This document shows, piece after piece, positions 9,680-20,820 of a stretch of DNA of 64,000 nt. The position numbers and the translations under genes are program-made. Origin of the DNA: Shewanella xiamenensis (GTDB taxonomy: Bacteria > Pseudomonadota > Gammaproteobacteria > Enterobacterales > Shewanellaceae); the NCBI RefSeq assembly GCF_014647135.1, contig NZ_BMOP01000001.1, positions 62,001 to 126,000 of the forward strand, read 5' to 3'. The notes below the pieces were generated by a model. That model was given only the letters and a program-made list of their open reading frames with translations. It did not search any database and had not been told where the DNA came from. The first letter of the stretch is position 1; each line of letters starts with the position of its first letter.

Positions 9680-10539
9680 GTAAACAGCAGTTACAACTCT
9701 TGGAGAGCGTTTATCTTAATCGCGCTCCAAGGGTAAAACTTAGCCCGAATTGGCGAACGATTTACCGTGAGTTAGAGGTAGGCGAGCTGGATGGTGCGGA
9801 AAAATATTTGTGTTTTGCGCCACGGGATTTTGAGTTGCTGCGCCAAGGTGTATTGGCAAAAGAGGGCGTGGATTTACAGGCACTGGACTTTAATCTAGAC
9901 CGCATCACCATGTCCGCCCAAAGCCAGAATGAGAAGCTGGCGAACATCCGCCCCGAAGCCGAGTATGTTTTGTTGAAGTATCTCGGTTTTGAATCGCCGC
10001 CCTTGGGGATTTCAGCTCGGGCCTCGTTACGTACTCCCTTAGATGAGGCGCAAATCCATTGCGATGAGCTTGATGTTAACGCCATCTTAGTGGTTGAAAA
10101 CCTAGATATATTCGATGCAATAACCCAAACGCGCTTACCTGAAGAGCTTAGCCGCATTATGGTGATTTACCGTGGCAGCGGTCATCATTCCCCCATCGGT
10201 GTGCGGCAGTTTTTACAGGCGATGGCGGGTAAAATGCCGATTATTGCCTTTACCGATCTCGACCCCGCAGGGCTGCAAATTGCCCATACTTTAACGGGCA
10301 TGACCCATTGTATCGTGCCGCAGTTAGCGCTTTTTGCGCCCAGCGAGTTACTCGCTATCCCACAGATTAATTCCGCTGATGACTTTGCTAAGCAAGCGCC
10401 TCAGGCTAAATATTTACAGTCAATCGACTTAAAAAATTGGCAGCCATTAAGCCGTTGGTTAACTCAGCAACGAATTAGCATTAAACAGCAGCACCTGCTG
10501 TCGCATCGGCTTGAGCTAGTGCTACTGGCATATTGTTAG
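9667..10539 (+). CDS. Toprim-domain protein (JetD/MksG-like putative nuclease)
   Basis: A 290-residue protein whose C-terminal half carries a Toprim fold signature like that of Spo11/TopoVI-A and JetD: the glutamate in ILVVENLDIF (E144), then IIAFTDLDPAGLQIA with the paired aspartates D197 and D199, and an intervening IYRGSGHHS loop. In Wadjet systems the JetD/MksG subunit is the nuclease that cuts DNA extruded by the SMC motor. This protein is shorter than the roughly 400-residue JetD proteins I know, with a reduced N-terminal region. It overlaps the kleisin gene by 13 bases, so it belongs to the same operon. The N-terminal 130 residues have no motif I recognise. Confidence 0.62.
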   Translation: MARLGKQQLQLLESVYLNRAPRVKLSPNWRTIYRELEVGELDGAEKYLCFAPRDFELLRQGVLAKEGVDLQALDFNLDRITMSAQSQNEKLANIRPEAEYVLLKYLGFESPPLGISARASLRTPLDEAQIHCDELDVNAILVVENLDIFDAITQTRLPEELSRIMVIYRGSGHHSPIGVRQFLQAMAGKMPIIAFTDLDPAGLQIAHTLTGMTHCIVPQLALFAPSELLAIPQINSADDFAKQAPQAKYLQSIDLKNWQPLSRWLTQQRISIKQQHLLSHRLELVLLAYC

Positions 10540-10928
10540 TCGTTATCCTTCCCCATCTCTCTGTTAAGTTCGATATCTGTAGTTTTTAATACTGTGTAAA
10601 GTATTTATTCAGTTTTTAAATCTAGTCTTATTCGGTATTAATCGATTAATTGTGTTTATTTGGTTTAAATAGTGTTTAATTTTTGATTTTTTAACTTATG
10701 TATTAATAGCGTGATTATTAATCGATGATTTTATTTTTAATAAAAATCAGTTAAGTACAGAATTTTTGTGATGTGCTTAGCTTAATTGAAAATCAAATAA
10801 GCAAATTTATTCATTGAATTTGCATCCAGCATGTTTCACTATCCCCGCCTAAATCAAAAGGGAATGGCGATGTTGCTCATTAGGGAAGATGAATATCAAA
10901 AGATGAGCTATCTGGGAAAACGATCAGC
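10540..10928. other. AT-rich intergenic region with two ATTAATCGAT copies
   Basis: No gene is apparent in these 389 bases between the Toprim gene and the symporter. The segment is markedly AT-rich. ATTAATCGAT occurs at 10637-10646 and again at 10717-10726, exactly 80 bases apart; the first copy is part of a perfect 14-base palindrome (10637-10650). These may be binding sites for the downstream symporter promoter or chance in AT-rich DNA. Confidence 0.4.
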
Positions 10929-12155
10929 ATGATGAAATCACTTTCGACACGGATCTTTATCGGTCTATTTGCGGGACTTATTCTTGGCACTTTAGTGCAG
11001 TATTTTTTAAACGATATTGGCTTTTTTTCAGGCAATTTAGTCGAATTGGCTAGCGGCGTCGGCACTATGTTCGTCAACATGATCATGATGTTGGTCGTAC
11101 CTCTGGTATTTGTCAGTATCGTTTGCGGTGTGTGCGAGCTGCAGGACTTAAAAAGCTTTGGGCGCTTAGGCGGCAAAACCTTCGGCTTTTACATAGTGAA
11201 TACCGTAGTGGCTATTTCTACCGCTCTTTTAGTGGTGCTCCTGCTCGACCCAGGTAAAGGTGTCGATATGAGTAGCACCGATGGTGTCGCCATTACCGCG
11301 ACCGAACTCCCAAGCTTAATGGCGCTGCTGATTGATATAGTGCCGCGCAACCCGGTGGCGGCATTTATGTCGGGCAATATGCTGCAAGTGATCTTTATGG
11401 CACTGATGCTCGGTGGAGTGATGAAATCCCTCGGTGAGCACGTAGCTGGTGCGGTACAAGGTTTTCAAACCGCCAATAAAATCATGATGAAACTGATTTC
11501 TGTGGTGATGAGTCTCGCGCCTTTCGGGGTGTTTGCGTTGATGTTTAAGTTGGGCGCCACCTTAGATGCAGCGGTATTTATGAGTGTGCTCGAATACCTA
11601 GTGCTGATTTTAGCGTTGTTATTACTGTGGATTTTTGTGGTGTATCCGTTGGCGGTCGGTATGTTTACACCGATTTCGGCCAAGACCTTTCGGGCGAAGA
11701 CGCAGGAGCAAGTGCTGTTTTCACTGTCTACCGCCAGCTCCAATGCCACGATTCCCGTGACTATGCGTACGCTAACCGAAAAGCTTGGGGTGAATCACGC
11801 TGTGGCTGGCTTTGGTGTGCCGCTCGGGGCGACCATGAATATGGGCGGCGTGGCGATTTATATCACCATTGCGATTTTCTTTGTTGCCAATGCCTTTGGT
11901 ATGCCAATCACCAGCGAGCAATTGCCTTCGCTGCTATTTAGTATCTTTTTATTATCGGTTGGCGCCGGTGGTGTGCCCGGTGGCGGTATGGTGATGATTG
12001 GCGTATTAATCCATCAAATGGGCTTGCCGATTGAAGCCTTTGCGATAGTGGCGGCGCTGGATCGCATCATCGATATGGTGCTGACCTCATGTAACGTGGT
12101 GGGCGATACCGCGGTATTGACCATAGTCGATCAAACCGAAAAGGCGATTAAATAG
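10929..12155 (+). CDS. Dicarboxylate/amino acid:cation symporter (DAACS family)
   Basis: A 408-residue integral membrane protein with about eight hydrophobic spans plus re-entrant segments. Family hallmarks are visible: the serine-rich hairpin SLSTASSNATIPVT (about residues 264-277), the GVPLGATMNMGG motif (about 297-308) and the GGVPGGGMVMIG segment (about 348-359), as in GltP/DctA/Glt(Ph) transporters that import glutamate, aspartate or C4-dicarboxylates with sodium or protons. Substrate cannot be told from sequence. It stands alone with long gaps on both sides. Two consecutive ATG codons open the frame; either may start. Confidence 0.85.
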   Translation: MMKSLSTRIFIGLFAGLILGTLVQYFLNDIGFFSGNLVELASGVGTMFVNMIMMLVVPLVFVSIVCGVCELQDLKSFGRLGGKTFGFYIVNTVVAISTALLVVLLLDPGKGVDMSSTDGVAITATELPSLMALLIDIVPRNPVAAFMSGNMLQVIFMALMLGGVMKSLGEHVAGAVQGFQTANKIMMKLISVVMSLAPFGVFALMFKLGATLDAAVFMSVLEYLVLILALLLLWIFVVYPLAVGMFTPISAKTFRAKTQEQVLFSLSTASSNATIPVTMRTLTEKLGVNHAVAGFGVPLGATMNMGGVAIYITIAIFFVANAFGMPITSEQLPSLLFSIFLLSVGAGGVPGGGMVMIGVLIHQMGLPIEAFAIVAALDRIIDMVLTSCNVVGDTAVLTIVDQTEKAIK

Positions 12156-12289
12156 CCTGATGGCGCGATAATAGACTCTGACCTAACAGCCTGAAGGAGC
12201 ACAAACTGCTCTCTTTAGGTTGTTTAGCGATAATCAATGCGATCCCAGATCTTTGATGGTTCGAGTATGAGAGTGACTCACTAACTAAA

Positions 12290-13363
12290 TCAATCAGTTA
12301 ATTCGACTTCCACAACTGTAGAATGCTCTGACGTTGGTTCTGCGAATTGGGTGCAAATATCGGTAATTTCCGCTTTGCATTCGAGGAATGCACTAACGAG
12401 AAATGGATCAAACTGCGAGCCTGCGCCATCGCGCAAATATTTAAATGCATCGTCGATACTCCAAGCGGCTTTATAAGGGCGTGAAGTCGTTAAGGCATCA
12501 AACACATCTGCGATCGTGGCGATACGGGCACAAAGTGGGATTTGCTTTTGACTGAGCTTACAAGGGTAGCCTGTGCCATCCCAGCGTTCATGGTGATAAA
12601 GCGCAATCTCTTTGGCCATATGCAATAGTGGATCGTCATCTTCGCCTATTATTTCAGCACCGATTTCCGGGTGTTTTTGAATTATTTGATATTCTTCAAG
12701 GGTTAACTTTCCGGGTTTTAGTAAAATTGCATCGGGTATACCGATTTTTCCGATATCATGCATTGGCGCTGCATTTAGCAGTAATTGGCACCAATAGGCA
12801 GGTTGTCCAATTTGTTGTGCTAACAAAAAACTATACTGGCTCATTCTGATAATATGTAAGCCAGTTTCATTATCCCTAAATTCAGCGGCACGGCCGAGTT
12901 TGTTGATAATTTTTTGCCTTGCAGATTCAAGCTCTAGAGTGCGTTGTTGTACAAGGTCTTCGAGCAGGTTAGTTCTCGACGCTAATTTTAAATGTGTCTG
13001 TATTCGTGCTTCCAGAATGGCAGGATTTATGGGCTTAGAAATATAGTCGACAGCACCTAATTCAAAACCTGTGCGCTCATCTAGGGTGTCTGTTTTTGCT
13101 GTGACAAAGATAATTGGAATGTGGCGAGTGACAGGATTTAATTTTAGGCGACTACAGGATTGGAATCCATCCATCTCAGGCATCATCACGTCTAATAGAA
13201 TGAGATCCGGAATAGGGTCAAGACTGGCTAAGGCGAGGGCATTCGCGCCGGATGTGGCTGCGCGAATACTATATTTATCACACAGTAAGCCATTCATAAT
13301 TTGAATATTATCCGCTGAATCATCAACGATTAGAATGATAGGTTTAGCTGAAGTCTGCGCCAT
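12290..13363 (-). CDS. Response regulator with HD-GYP phosphodiesterase domain
   Basis: A 357-residue cytoplasmic protein. Residues 8-125 are a receiver domain (ILIVDDSADN; phosphoacceptor in LILLDVMMPEMDG; VTAK; SKPI). After a linker helix, residues 150-335 form an HD-GYP domain with MHDIGKIGIPD, the HHERWDGTGYP signature and IADVFDALTTSRPYK. HD-GYP enzymes hydrolyse cyclic di-GMP. The gene is divergent from the giant hybrid kinase and the double-receiver protein, so a phosphorelay from those to this output enzyme is a reasonable inference. All catalytic residues appear intact. Confidence 0.88.
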   Translation of the reverse strand: MAQTSAKPIILIVDDSADNIQIMNGLLCDKYSIRAATSGANALALASLDPIPDLILLDVMMPEMDGFQSCSRLKLNPVTRHIPIIFVTAKTDTLDERTGFELGAVDYISKPINPAILEARIQTHLKLASRTNLLEDLVQQRTLELESARQKIINKLGRAAEFRDNETGLHIIRMSQYSFLLAQQIGQPAYWCQLLLNAAPMHDIGKIGIPDAILLKPGKLTLEEYQIIQKHPEIGAEIIGEDDDPLLHMAKEIALYHHERWDGTGYPCKLSQKQIPLCARIATIADVFDALTTSRPYKAAWSIDDAFKYLRDGAGSQFDPFLVSAFLECKAEITDICTQFAEPTSEHSTVVEVELTD

Positions 13364-13550
13364 AATAGTCCCTTATTTATCTTATAAATAACCTCTACTG
13401 CCACATCGTAAATGTGTGAGTAGTCCGTAAACCACGCTGTACTATGTTAGCATGTAGCTTTTAATTTTAACCATGTTTCAGAGTAAGTTAAGCTTGTTGA
13501 GCCTGCGTTTTGCGATGTATCACCTTATCTTGTTTAGGAATAAAAAATCT

Positions 13551-16500
13551 ATGCTAAAAGGCACGAATAGAAATAAATCAGTGCTAGGTGATAGCCTAAG
13601 CTACCTGCTCAGCTTGTTGGTGAAGTCGGATGCTATTTTTAAGCCAGCAAGCATGTTAATTAAAACCTATTCAATCTTACCTTTCTATCGCTGTGCGTCA
13701 TGGCGCTTAGCTTATTTGTTGTTCTCTTGTCTCTTTGCCTGTTTGAATGTCAGTGCCGCGTCATCTCAATCAACTGTTAATGGCGTTAAGCATCTGCAAG
13801 AGTCATTTTCCCCTTTACATGTCAGCATGATTTTGGCCATGGATACGCCTTTAAATCGACGAATTGGCGAAATGGCGCAAGCTGCTGCTTCAGATTTAAA
13901 TATCCGCTTAACTGTATCCTACAGCGATGGCACGCAAGGCACCCTTATGGCGTTAGGGCGCGAGGCAATCAATCAAGGGAGTGATGGCCTGATATTTGTC
14001 CCCATCGCTGATTTGGGCAGGGAATTAATCCTTGAGTCGCTAAAGCATCAGATACCTGTTGTGACATTAAGGTCTGAGTTAGGCATGCTCAGTCCTACCA
14101 TCTTAGCTGAACTGCCTAATTTTATTGCCAATGTGAATATCAATGACTACAAATCTGGGCAACTATTGATGCACAACTTACTGGCGATAAATCGGCTTAA
14201 CCATGATCAACCAGCCGTATTGTTAATTGCAGGCCCTCAGGGTAATTCGAATGTTGAACGAGGAGTTGAAGATGTTCAGCATTTTATGAATTCTTTGCCA
14301 ACCAAGGGAACGCTGAAAGTCGCATATACCGATTGGAGTATCGAGCAAGCCTTGGCAGAATTTGGCAGTGCTATCGCTGCGCAACCAGCGTTAACTACCA
14401 TAGTCACTATGAATGCGGCAGCCGCTGTTGCGATTGCAGAAAAAGTCCACCAACCCGAGGGCGAAAATGTGCCAGCTATAGGCTCAATGCTATGGTCAAA
14501 GGCGTTGGGGCAGGCGATGGCACAAGATAAAATTCAGGCTGCAATTGCAGGAAGTGAGTTTTCAGGGGCTATTGCTTTATCGATTTTATTTGATCATTTA
14601 ACTGCTAGCGGTAGGAAGTGGAGTAAAGGCAGTTTTGTTTCTCCCTTGGTGGTTATTACCCCGAATAATTATTACGACTATAAATCAATACTGGATTTTG
14701 ACCCCTTGTATCTCGATTTTAAGCGCATAACACGCAATTTTAATCCTGCACTCTCATTCAACGAGTTACGCCTTGCCGACTTGTTACCCACTCAGACTCA
14801 GGTGCAGTTTTTAAATACATTAACACCGCAAGAGCGGGATTTTTTACGGCAACATCCATTGATCCGGGTCGGAATTGAGCCCGATGGTGCACCGTTAGAT
14901 TACTTTGACCAAGCAGGCAAGCATGCGGGACTAATGGCCAGCTATTTTTCTGAGCTTGCTAAATTGCTCCCTATTAATTTAGCTGTTCAGCCTTCTGCTT
15001 CTTGGCAGCAAACCATGGCAGATTTTGATGCGGGCAAGCTTGATATGATTTCGCTCATTTCAATTAGCCAAATACGCCAAGATCGTTTTCTATACACCGA
15101 TGACATCGGTAATTTCCCTGCCGTAATCGTGATGAGAAAAGATGCTGCTACCGTTGATGATATAAACGGATTGTTCGGTAAAAAAGTGGCGGTTACCCGC
15201 GGTGATATTACTGATGAATATTTAACTGAACATTACCCGCAATTAAACCTAAAGCGATTCAATCGATTAGAAGATGTGTTGGCCGCAACGTTAACCGCAG
15301 AGGTGGATGCTGCGATTGTTTTATTACCCAAGGCGGTAAAATCGCTCCAATCTCCAGAATATAAACAGTTAGAGCTGGTTACCCCGCTGGATTATGAGTT
15401 TAAAAATGCCATCGGAGTGCGTAAGGATTGGCCTGAATGGCAAAGTATTTTGAATAAAGCGTTGGCCGCAATTCCGGCATCGACGCGCGCCGAACTGGAT
15501 GACCGTTGGTTTAAGGTATTGTATGAAATAGGTATTGATCCCCAAGTGATTAAGCGCTGGGTGAGTATCTCTGCCGGAGCACTGTTAGTGCTATTTATGG
15601 TGTTTATGGTATGGCGCCATATGCTTAAGCGCGAAATGATGATACGTCAAGCCAGTGCACTAGAGCTTAAATCCAGCTTACAAAAATTCCATGCGTTATT
15701 TGATTCTGTTGATAGTGCCTGTGTGATTATTGACAATCAAGGAACGATTAAGGAGTGTAATGCGGCACTGCAAAGCTTGCTGCAGGTTGAAGATAAGGCA
15801 TTGTTAGTTGGCACTTCACTAACACAATTTCATCTTGCAGATACCTTTATGGGCTCGGTTTCTCAAATAGCGCAGAGTGTTGAAGAGGTACTCAAACAAG
15901 GGGGGCTTAAATTTGAGGCGGAGATTACCAACCGTCTTGGGCAAGCGATTTCCGTTGAGGTGACGCTTAAATTTATTGAGTTAAATGCTGAGCCGTTTGT
16001 GCTCGCCACTTACCACAATTTGGCCGAGCGCCGCTTGGTGGACAGCCTTATTCGCCATGAGCGTAATCTGCTCAAAAACGTGCTGGGGATGAGCCCGATT
16101 GGAGTCTGGGTTTGCGTTAATGGTATTTGCCGTTATGTGAATGCGCAAATGACGCAGATGACTGGCTTAGCAGTGGATCATGCTGTAGCTGATATTTTTC
16201 TCCAGCCTAAGGATTATCAAGATTACATTCGAGGACTTGCGCCCGAGCAGGAGTATGTCGTATTTGAGTCCAAGCTAAAGGGAACTGATGGCCAGTCACT
16301 CGATGTATCATTTACGGCCTATTCCACATTCCATGATGGCCAGCATGCTAATTTGTGTTGGGCCTTAAATATTACCCAAGCTAAGGCAATTCAAGCGGAG
16401 TTGGCTAGCGCTAAAGCGCAGGCGGATGCAGCAAACCAAGCTAAGTCTGACTTTTTGGCGAATATGTCCCACGAAATCCGCACACCAATGAATGCCATTA

Positions 16501-18638
16501 TCGGTATGTCTTATCTGGCATTGCAAACGGATTTAGCCGAAAAAAGAAAGGATTATATTGCTAAGGTGCATCAGGCCGCTGGCTCATTGCTCAATATCAT
16601 CAACGATATTTTGGATTTTTCAAAAATCGAAGCCAATAAACTCACGGTAGAGCAGATCGAGTTTGACCTTGACGAGGTGCTGACCCAACTGAGCAACGTG
16701 ATAGGTTTTAAGGCTGAAGAAAAAAATATGACCTTAATTTATGACGTCGCTACCGATTGTCCCCGCTATTTTATGGGTGATCCGCTGCGTCTTGGGCAGA
16801 TTTTACTGAACTACTGCAACAATGCGGTGAAATTCTCTCCCAAGGGCAGTGATATTTTACTCAGTTGCCAAGCTGAGCTTGATAAGCATGGCGCGATGCT
16901 GACCTTTTGCGTGGCAGATACCGGCATTGGGATATCTGCAGATAAACAGGCGCGATTATTCGACTCTTTTGAACAGCTGGATGCATCAACGTCTCGCCAA
17001 TACGGTGGAACTGGGTTGGGGCTGGCAATCTGTAAACGCTTGAGTGAGTTAATGCAAGGAGAAGTATGGTGTGAAAGTGAATCGGGTCAAGGTTCCCGTT
17101 TCTATTTACGGCTTCGTCTGCCCTTGGCTAAGCCCTATGAATTCGCCAGCGAATTTACGGTACTGCGTGGCCAAAACCTCATTCTATTAGGGCTATCTCC
17201 AGTTCAGCGTGCTATTTTTGCGTGTTACGCAGAAGCGGTTGCAATGAAAGTGCATATTGAGGAGATGTATTCCGCGTTGTCTGAGCTCAGCGAATGCTCG
17301 GGTCGTTACGCGATAGTGTGCGATGCCAAAGCGTTCGAACCGGGATTATTGAGCGTGGTACTGGCTAACAATAACCTTGGTTTATTATTGGTCGGAAATT
17401 GTAGTGAGCGAGCTTACATTCAATCTTTAGCGGATAAGTACCCACAAATTAGCGCTAAAGCACATCCTTTAACGCCGATTGAAGTGCTCAAGTCGTTGCA
17501 GTTAATTATCGATGCGAGTGAGATCCCCAAAAAGCAGACTAAGCGTGATGCTAAACTACTCGATAAAAATCCGTTGGCTGATGTCTCGATACTCCTTGTT
17601 GAAGATAACATTCTTAACCAGGAATTAGCCGTGGAGTTATTGCGTCAAGCTGGTGCGCAAATTACGGTCGCGCAGAACGGTCAGGAAGCATTAGAACGGC
17701 TTGCCAACGGCTCCTTTGATTGTGTGTTGATGGATGGGCAAATGCCGATTATGGATGGATATGAAGCAACACGGCTTATACGAGCGCAGCCGCAATTTGC
17801 TGATTTACCGATTATTGCCATGACAGCCAATGCGATGCGCAGTGATGTGCAAAGGGCATTAACGGCGGGTATGAATGCTCAGATCAGTAAACCTTTTCAA
17901 GTCCAAGAATTATATTCAGTTATCGCACAGCACCTCGTGGCGAATACGACAACGGCTTCAGTGTTTTCTGCTCCGATATCTGAGCCAGACGAGGTTGAGG
18001 TGACTTGGCCATCCATTATTGGACTTGATATTGATACAGGCTTGTCCCTGTGTAATCAGCGCGCTGATTTGTATCGTCATTTATTAGAGTTATTTATTCA
18101 GACTGGGTCTAATCTCCTTAAAAATCAAAATAATGCTTTTTTGCAGGAGAATGTTAAGGCATTGCGATTAAGTCTTCATACCCTCAAAGGCGTGGCGGGC
18201 AATATTGCAGCAGTTAGCATTAGCGAAATGGCAGGGCAATTGGAGACTTATCTAGATAATATCAACAGCATGACGGAGTTTGATGCCGATGTTCACACTA
18301 TGTTTAGAAAAAACATCGACTTGCTACATGCAGATTTACAGCAGTTGTTAACCTCATTAACTCAGTGGCAGGCTGAAAACCAATCCGATGAGAAATGGCA
18401 GTCTATTTCTCAAATAGAGTTAGACGAGTTGTTTATTCAATTAACTCAAAGTATTAAAGAGTATAATACCGATGCGCTACCTTTAGTGGAGCAGTTGAGT
18501 CAACTGGCCGTCTTACGACCTCAACGGCAATTAGTGACCGAATTAAAGCAAACAATAGGACAATTTGATTTTACCCGCGGGCTTGAGCTGCTGATTGAGA
18601 TCCAAGCTTGGGCTAAACAGCAGTTGACGAAGGAATAA
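13551..18638 (+). CDS. Large hybrid sensor histidine kinase with periplasmic binding domains, PAS, receiver and HPt
   Basis: About 1695 residues. A hydrophobic signal segment ends near base 13765 ([11 protein letters not shown]). A sugar-binding type-1 periplasmic domain (LacI/RbsB-like, about 13810-14690) is followed by a type-3 solute-binding domain ([15 protein letters not shown], about 14860-15530), a membrane span (15563-15620), two PAS-like domains, HisKA ([16 protein letters not shown], near 16460), HATPase (N-box [13 protein letters not shown]-boxes [17 protein letters not shown]), a degenerate receiver-like segment, an intact receiver ([13 protein letters not shown]) and an HPt domain (HTLKGVAGN). 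The frame stays open upstream to an ATG at 13473; I prefer 13551 because AGGA lies 11 bases upstream. The next gene starts three bases after the stop. Confidence 0.87.
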   Translation: MLKGTNRNKSVLGDSLSYLLSLLVKSDAIFKPASMLIKTYSILPFYRCASWRLAYLLFSCLFACLNVSAASSQSTVNGVKHLQESFSPLHVSMILAMDTPLNRRIGEMAQAAASDLNIRLTVSYSDGTQGTLMALGREAINQGSDGLIFVPIADLGRELILESLKHQIPVVTLRSELGMLSPTILAELPNFIANVNINDYKSGQLLMHNLLAINRLNHDQPAVLLIAGPQGNSNVERGVEDVQHFMNSLPTKGTLKVAYTDWSIEQALAEFGSAIAAQPALTTIVTMNAAAAVAIAEKVHQPEGENVPAIGSMLWSKALGQAMAQDKIQAAIAGSEFSGAIALSILFDHLTASGRKWSKGSFVSPLVVITPNNYYDYKSILDFDPLYLDFKRITRNFNPALSFNELRLADLLPTQTQVQFLNTLTPQERDFLRQHPLIRVGIEPDGAPLDYFDQAGKHAGLMASYFSELAKLLPINLAVQPSASWQQTMADFDAGKLDMISLISISQIRQDRFLYTDDIGNFPAVIVMRKDAATVDDINGLFGKKVAVTRGDITDEYLTEHYPQLNLKRFNRLEDVLAATLTAEVDAAIVLLPKAVKSLQSPEYKQLELVTPLDYEFKNAIGVRKDWPEWQSILNKALAAIPASTRAELDDRWFKVLYEIGIDPQVIKRWVSISAGALLVLFMVFMVWRHMLKREMMIRQASALELKSSLQKFHALFDSVDSACVIIDNQGTIKECNAALQSLLQVEDKALLVGTSLTQFHLADTFMGSVSQIAQSVEEVLKQGGLKFEAEITNRLGQAISVEVTLKFIELNAEPFVLATYHNLAERRLVDSLIRHERNLLKNVLGMSPIGVWVCVNGICRYVNAQMTQMTGLAVDHAVADIFLQPKDYQDYIRGLAPEQEYVVFESKLKGTDGQSLDVSFTAYSTFHDGQHANLCWALNITQAKAIQAELASAKAQADAANQAKSDFLANMSHEIRTPMNAIIGMSYLALQTDLAEKRKDYIAKVHQAAGSLLNIINDILDFSKIEANKLTVEQIEFDLDEVLTQLSNVIGFKAEEKNMTLIYDVATDCPRYFMGDPLRLGQILLNYCNNAVKFSPKGSDILLSCQAELDKHGAMLTFCVADTGIGISADKQARLFDSFEQLDASTSRQYGGTGLGLAICKRLSELMQGEVWCESESGQGSRFYLRLRLPLAKPYEFASEFTVLRGQNLILLGLSPVQRAIFACYAEAVAMKVHIEEMYSALSELSECSGRYAIVCDAKAFEPGLLSVVLANNNLGLLLVGNCSERAYIQSLADKYPQISAKAHPLTPIEVLKSLQLIIDASEIPKKQTKRDAKLLDKNPLADVSILLVEDNILNQELAVELLRQAGAQITVAQNGQEALERLANGSFDCVLMDGQMPIMDGYEATRLIRAQPQFADLPIIAMTANAMRSDVQRALTAGMNAQISKPFQVQELYSVIAQHLVANTTTASVFSAPISEPDEVEVTWPSIIGLDIDTGLSLCNQRADLYRHLLELFIQTGSNLLKNQNNAFLQENVKALRLSLHTLKGVAGNIAAVSISEMAGQLETYLDNINSMTEFDADVHTMFRKNIDLLHADLQQLLTSLTQWQAENQSDEKWQSISQIELDELFIQLTQSIKEYNTDALPLVEQLSQLAVLRPQRQLVTELKQTIGQFDFTRGLELLIEIQAWAKQQLTKE

Positions 18639-18641
18639 CCG

Positions 18642-20201
18642 ATGTTATTAAGCCAGAAACAGGCACTTATCGTTGAAGACATGGATGTCATGCGCAAAAT
18701 TTTAGTCGAGCAATTGCGCAAAATGGGTTTTAGCCAAGTTTATCAAGCAGAAAATGGTCGCCGTGCACTCGAGTTGTTAGAAGAATTGCCGATCGATATC
18801 GTGCTGATGGACTGGAACATGCCTAATGGTGATGGCGCCGATTTACTCAAGGCCATACGTAAACAAGCAAAATGGCAGTATCTGCCAGTGATATTAGTGA
18901 CCGCCAACACCCATAGAAACATGATCCAAGAAGCGATTAAGTATGGTGTCGTCGACATTATTGCCAAACCCTTCACCACCAAAACCTTGCAAGATAGAGT
19001 GTTGCAAGCGCTACGGGTCGAGCCACAAACATTAAGCCTTGCAAGTGTCGAGACACCTCCCTCCTTCGAGAGCAGAGACTTGGCAACTGAGGCATTCAAC
19101 GAGCCAGTCAAAAACACGGTATTAATTGTTGATGATGCCGTAGATAATTTAGCGGTGATGGTAGGTTTGCTGAAAGATACGTACAAGGTGTTAGTCGCAA
19201 AGGATGGTCAAACTGCACTCAATCTCTGCCAGTCAGGTAATGCGCCTGATATCGTGTTGCTCGACATTATGATGCCAGATATGGATGGCTACCAAGTGCT
19301 CAATGCGTTGCGGGAGCATCCTCAATCAGAGTCAATCCCGGTTATTTTTGTCAGCGCATTACATGAAACCGCAAATCAGATCCGAGGTCTACAGCGGGGA
19401 GCCATTGATTATTTAGTCAAACCTGTGCAGCCTGATATTTTAAAACTTCGGCTGGCTAACCTATTAGCAACGGTCAATTTACAGCGTGATTTACAAGCTA
19501 ATTATGACAACATGTTAGCGCTATCTCGTTTAAGGGACAGCGTTGATGAGTTAATTCATCATGATCTTAAAAGCCCTTTAGCAGCGATCAGCGCGATGCT
19601 ACAACGTTTATCACAGGACAAAAATTGCCCTAAAGACTGGCGTGCTAAGTTAACGGCGATTGATGATCTCACCATGCAATCGATTAACACCGTTAATCTG
19701 TCCTCGGAGATATTTAAAATTGAAACGGGGCGATTTATCCTCAAACCTGAGCGATTTTCTGCCCACGGACTGGTCAAGCAAGTATTGCACTCGATGCATG
19801 TGACCTTTCATCACAAACAATTGATTGCCTTTCAATTTCCGGATGAAGATCCCAATGGTCAGTTTGATGTGTTAGCGGATGCAACCTTAACTTATTCATT
19901 ACTACTAAACCTAATTAAAAATGCCTTCGAAGCCTCAACCCTGCGCACTAAAGTGGCGATCCATTTATCGATCGAGCAAGGCAATGTAGTGATCCAGATA
20001 GAGAATTCGGGCGTGGTGCCGGAACAGATTCGTCCGCGGTTTTGGGATAAATATGTGACGAGTCAAAAAGTGGAGGGCGTGGGTTTAGGGACGTATTCTG
20101 CACGCTTATTAGCTAAGGCCCAGGGCGGCACGACTCAATTACAAGTTGATGATTTACATAATAAAACCATAGTCACCGTGTCTTTGCCCGCAGCAAATTA
20201 A
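18642..20201 (+). CDS. Double-receiver protein with histidine-kinase-like ATPase domain
   Basis: A 519-residue cytoplasmic protein. Receiver 1 (about residues 7-125) has IVEDMD and VLMDWNMPNGDG; receiver 2 (about 158-275) has LIVDDAVDN and IVLLDIMMPDMDGY with KP. The C-terminal region has an H-box-like HHDLKSPLAAIS, an N-box LLNLIKNAFEAS and a terminal G-box GVGLGTYSARLLAK. It is therefore a soluble REC-REC-HisKA-HATPase kinase. It follows the hybrid kinase by three bases, and the HD-GYP regulator is divergent nearby, so the three probably form one relay ending in c-di-GMP control. The direction of phosphate flow cannot be read from sequence. Confidence 0.85.
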   Translation: MLLSQKQALIVEDMDVMRKILVEQLRKMGFSQVYQAENGRRALELLEELPIDIVLMDWNMPNGDGADLLKAIRKQAKWQYLPVILVTANTHRNMIQEAIKYGVVDIIAKPFTTKTLQDRVLQALRVEPQTLSLASVETPPSFESRDLATEAFNEPVKNTVLIVDDAVDNLAVMVGLLKDTYKVLVAKDGQTALNLCQSGNAPDIVLLDIMMPDMDGYQVLNALREHPQSESIPVIFVSALHETANQIRGLQRGAIDYLVKPVQPDILKLRLANLLATVNLQRDLQANYDNMLALSRLRDSVDELIHHDLKSPLAAISAMLQRLSQDKNCPKDWRAKLTAIDDLTMQSINTVNLSSEIFKIETGRFILKPERFSAHGLVKQVLHSMHVTFHHKQLIAFQFPDEDPNGQFDVLADATLTYSLLLNLIKNAFEASTLRTKVAIHLSIEQGNVVIQIENSGVVPEQIRPRFWDKYVTSQKVEGVGLGTYSARLLAKAQGGTTQLQVDDLHNKTIVTVSLPAAN

Positions 20202-20331
20202 GCCCGTGAGCTTAGCGGTTTAGATGCGGAACGCTCTCGTTTTAGGTGTGTCAGTGTGAAGCCAGCAGTATGACTGCTGGCAAGTGGCAAATCGAGTTGT
20301 TGATTTGCAATAGTTACTGCAGGCCTAGTGA

Positions 20332-20820
20332 TTATTTGCGGGTCATTTTATCCAAATAGCCCATGGCAAAGGCGGATAACACAAAGGTGATGTGAATTAA
20401 CAGATACCACATGATTTTGTCGTTATCGATATTCTTCACATCCATAAAGATTTTCAGTAAGTGAATAGACGAAATCGCCACAATCGAGGCGGCCACTTTG
20501 TTTTTCAGTGAGCCAGAATCTAATTTACCCAACCAGCTGAGCTTTTCACTGTCTTCACCCACATCCAACTGCGAGACAAAATTCTCATAGCCAGAAAACA
20601 TCACCATCACAATCAAGCCACCGACAAGGGTGATATCAATCAAGGACAGGGTGACCAGCACTAAATCCACTTCACTCATCTCAAAAATGATCGGCAGAAT
20701 ATGGAAGATTTCTTGGAAGAATTTAATGCCTAAGCCCAGTAATACTAGACTCAGCCCCAAGTAGATGGGCGCCATAATCCAGCGCGATGCATACATGAGT
20801 CTTTCAAATATTTTTTCCAT
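20332..20820 (-). CDS. yqhA: YqhA family inner-membrane protein
   Basis: A 162-residue protein with about four hydrophobic spans, closely resembling Escherichia coli YqhA from end to end ([34 protein letters not shown] region, [35 protein letters not shown]). The molecular function of this family (TIGR00645/UPF0114) is not established. It is transcribed alone on the minus strand, convergent with the signalling genes. Confidence 0.9.
   Translation of the reverse strand: MEKIFERLMYASRWIMAPIYLGLSLVLLGLGIKFFQEIFHILPIIFEMSEVDLVLVTLSLIDITLVGGLIVMVMFSGYENFVSQLDVGEDSEKLSWLGKLDSGSLKNKVAASIVAISSIHLLKIFMDVKNIDNDKIMWYLLIHITFVLSAFAMGYLDKMTRK

Noticed and set aside
20278..20296. TGGCAAATCGAGTTGTTG as a sigma54 promoter
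   Set aside because: Spacing between GG and the -12 element is off and no gene lies downstream in the right orientation (it faces the end of yqhA).
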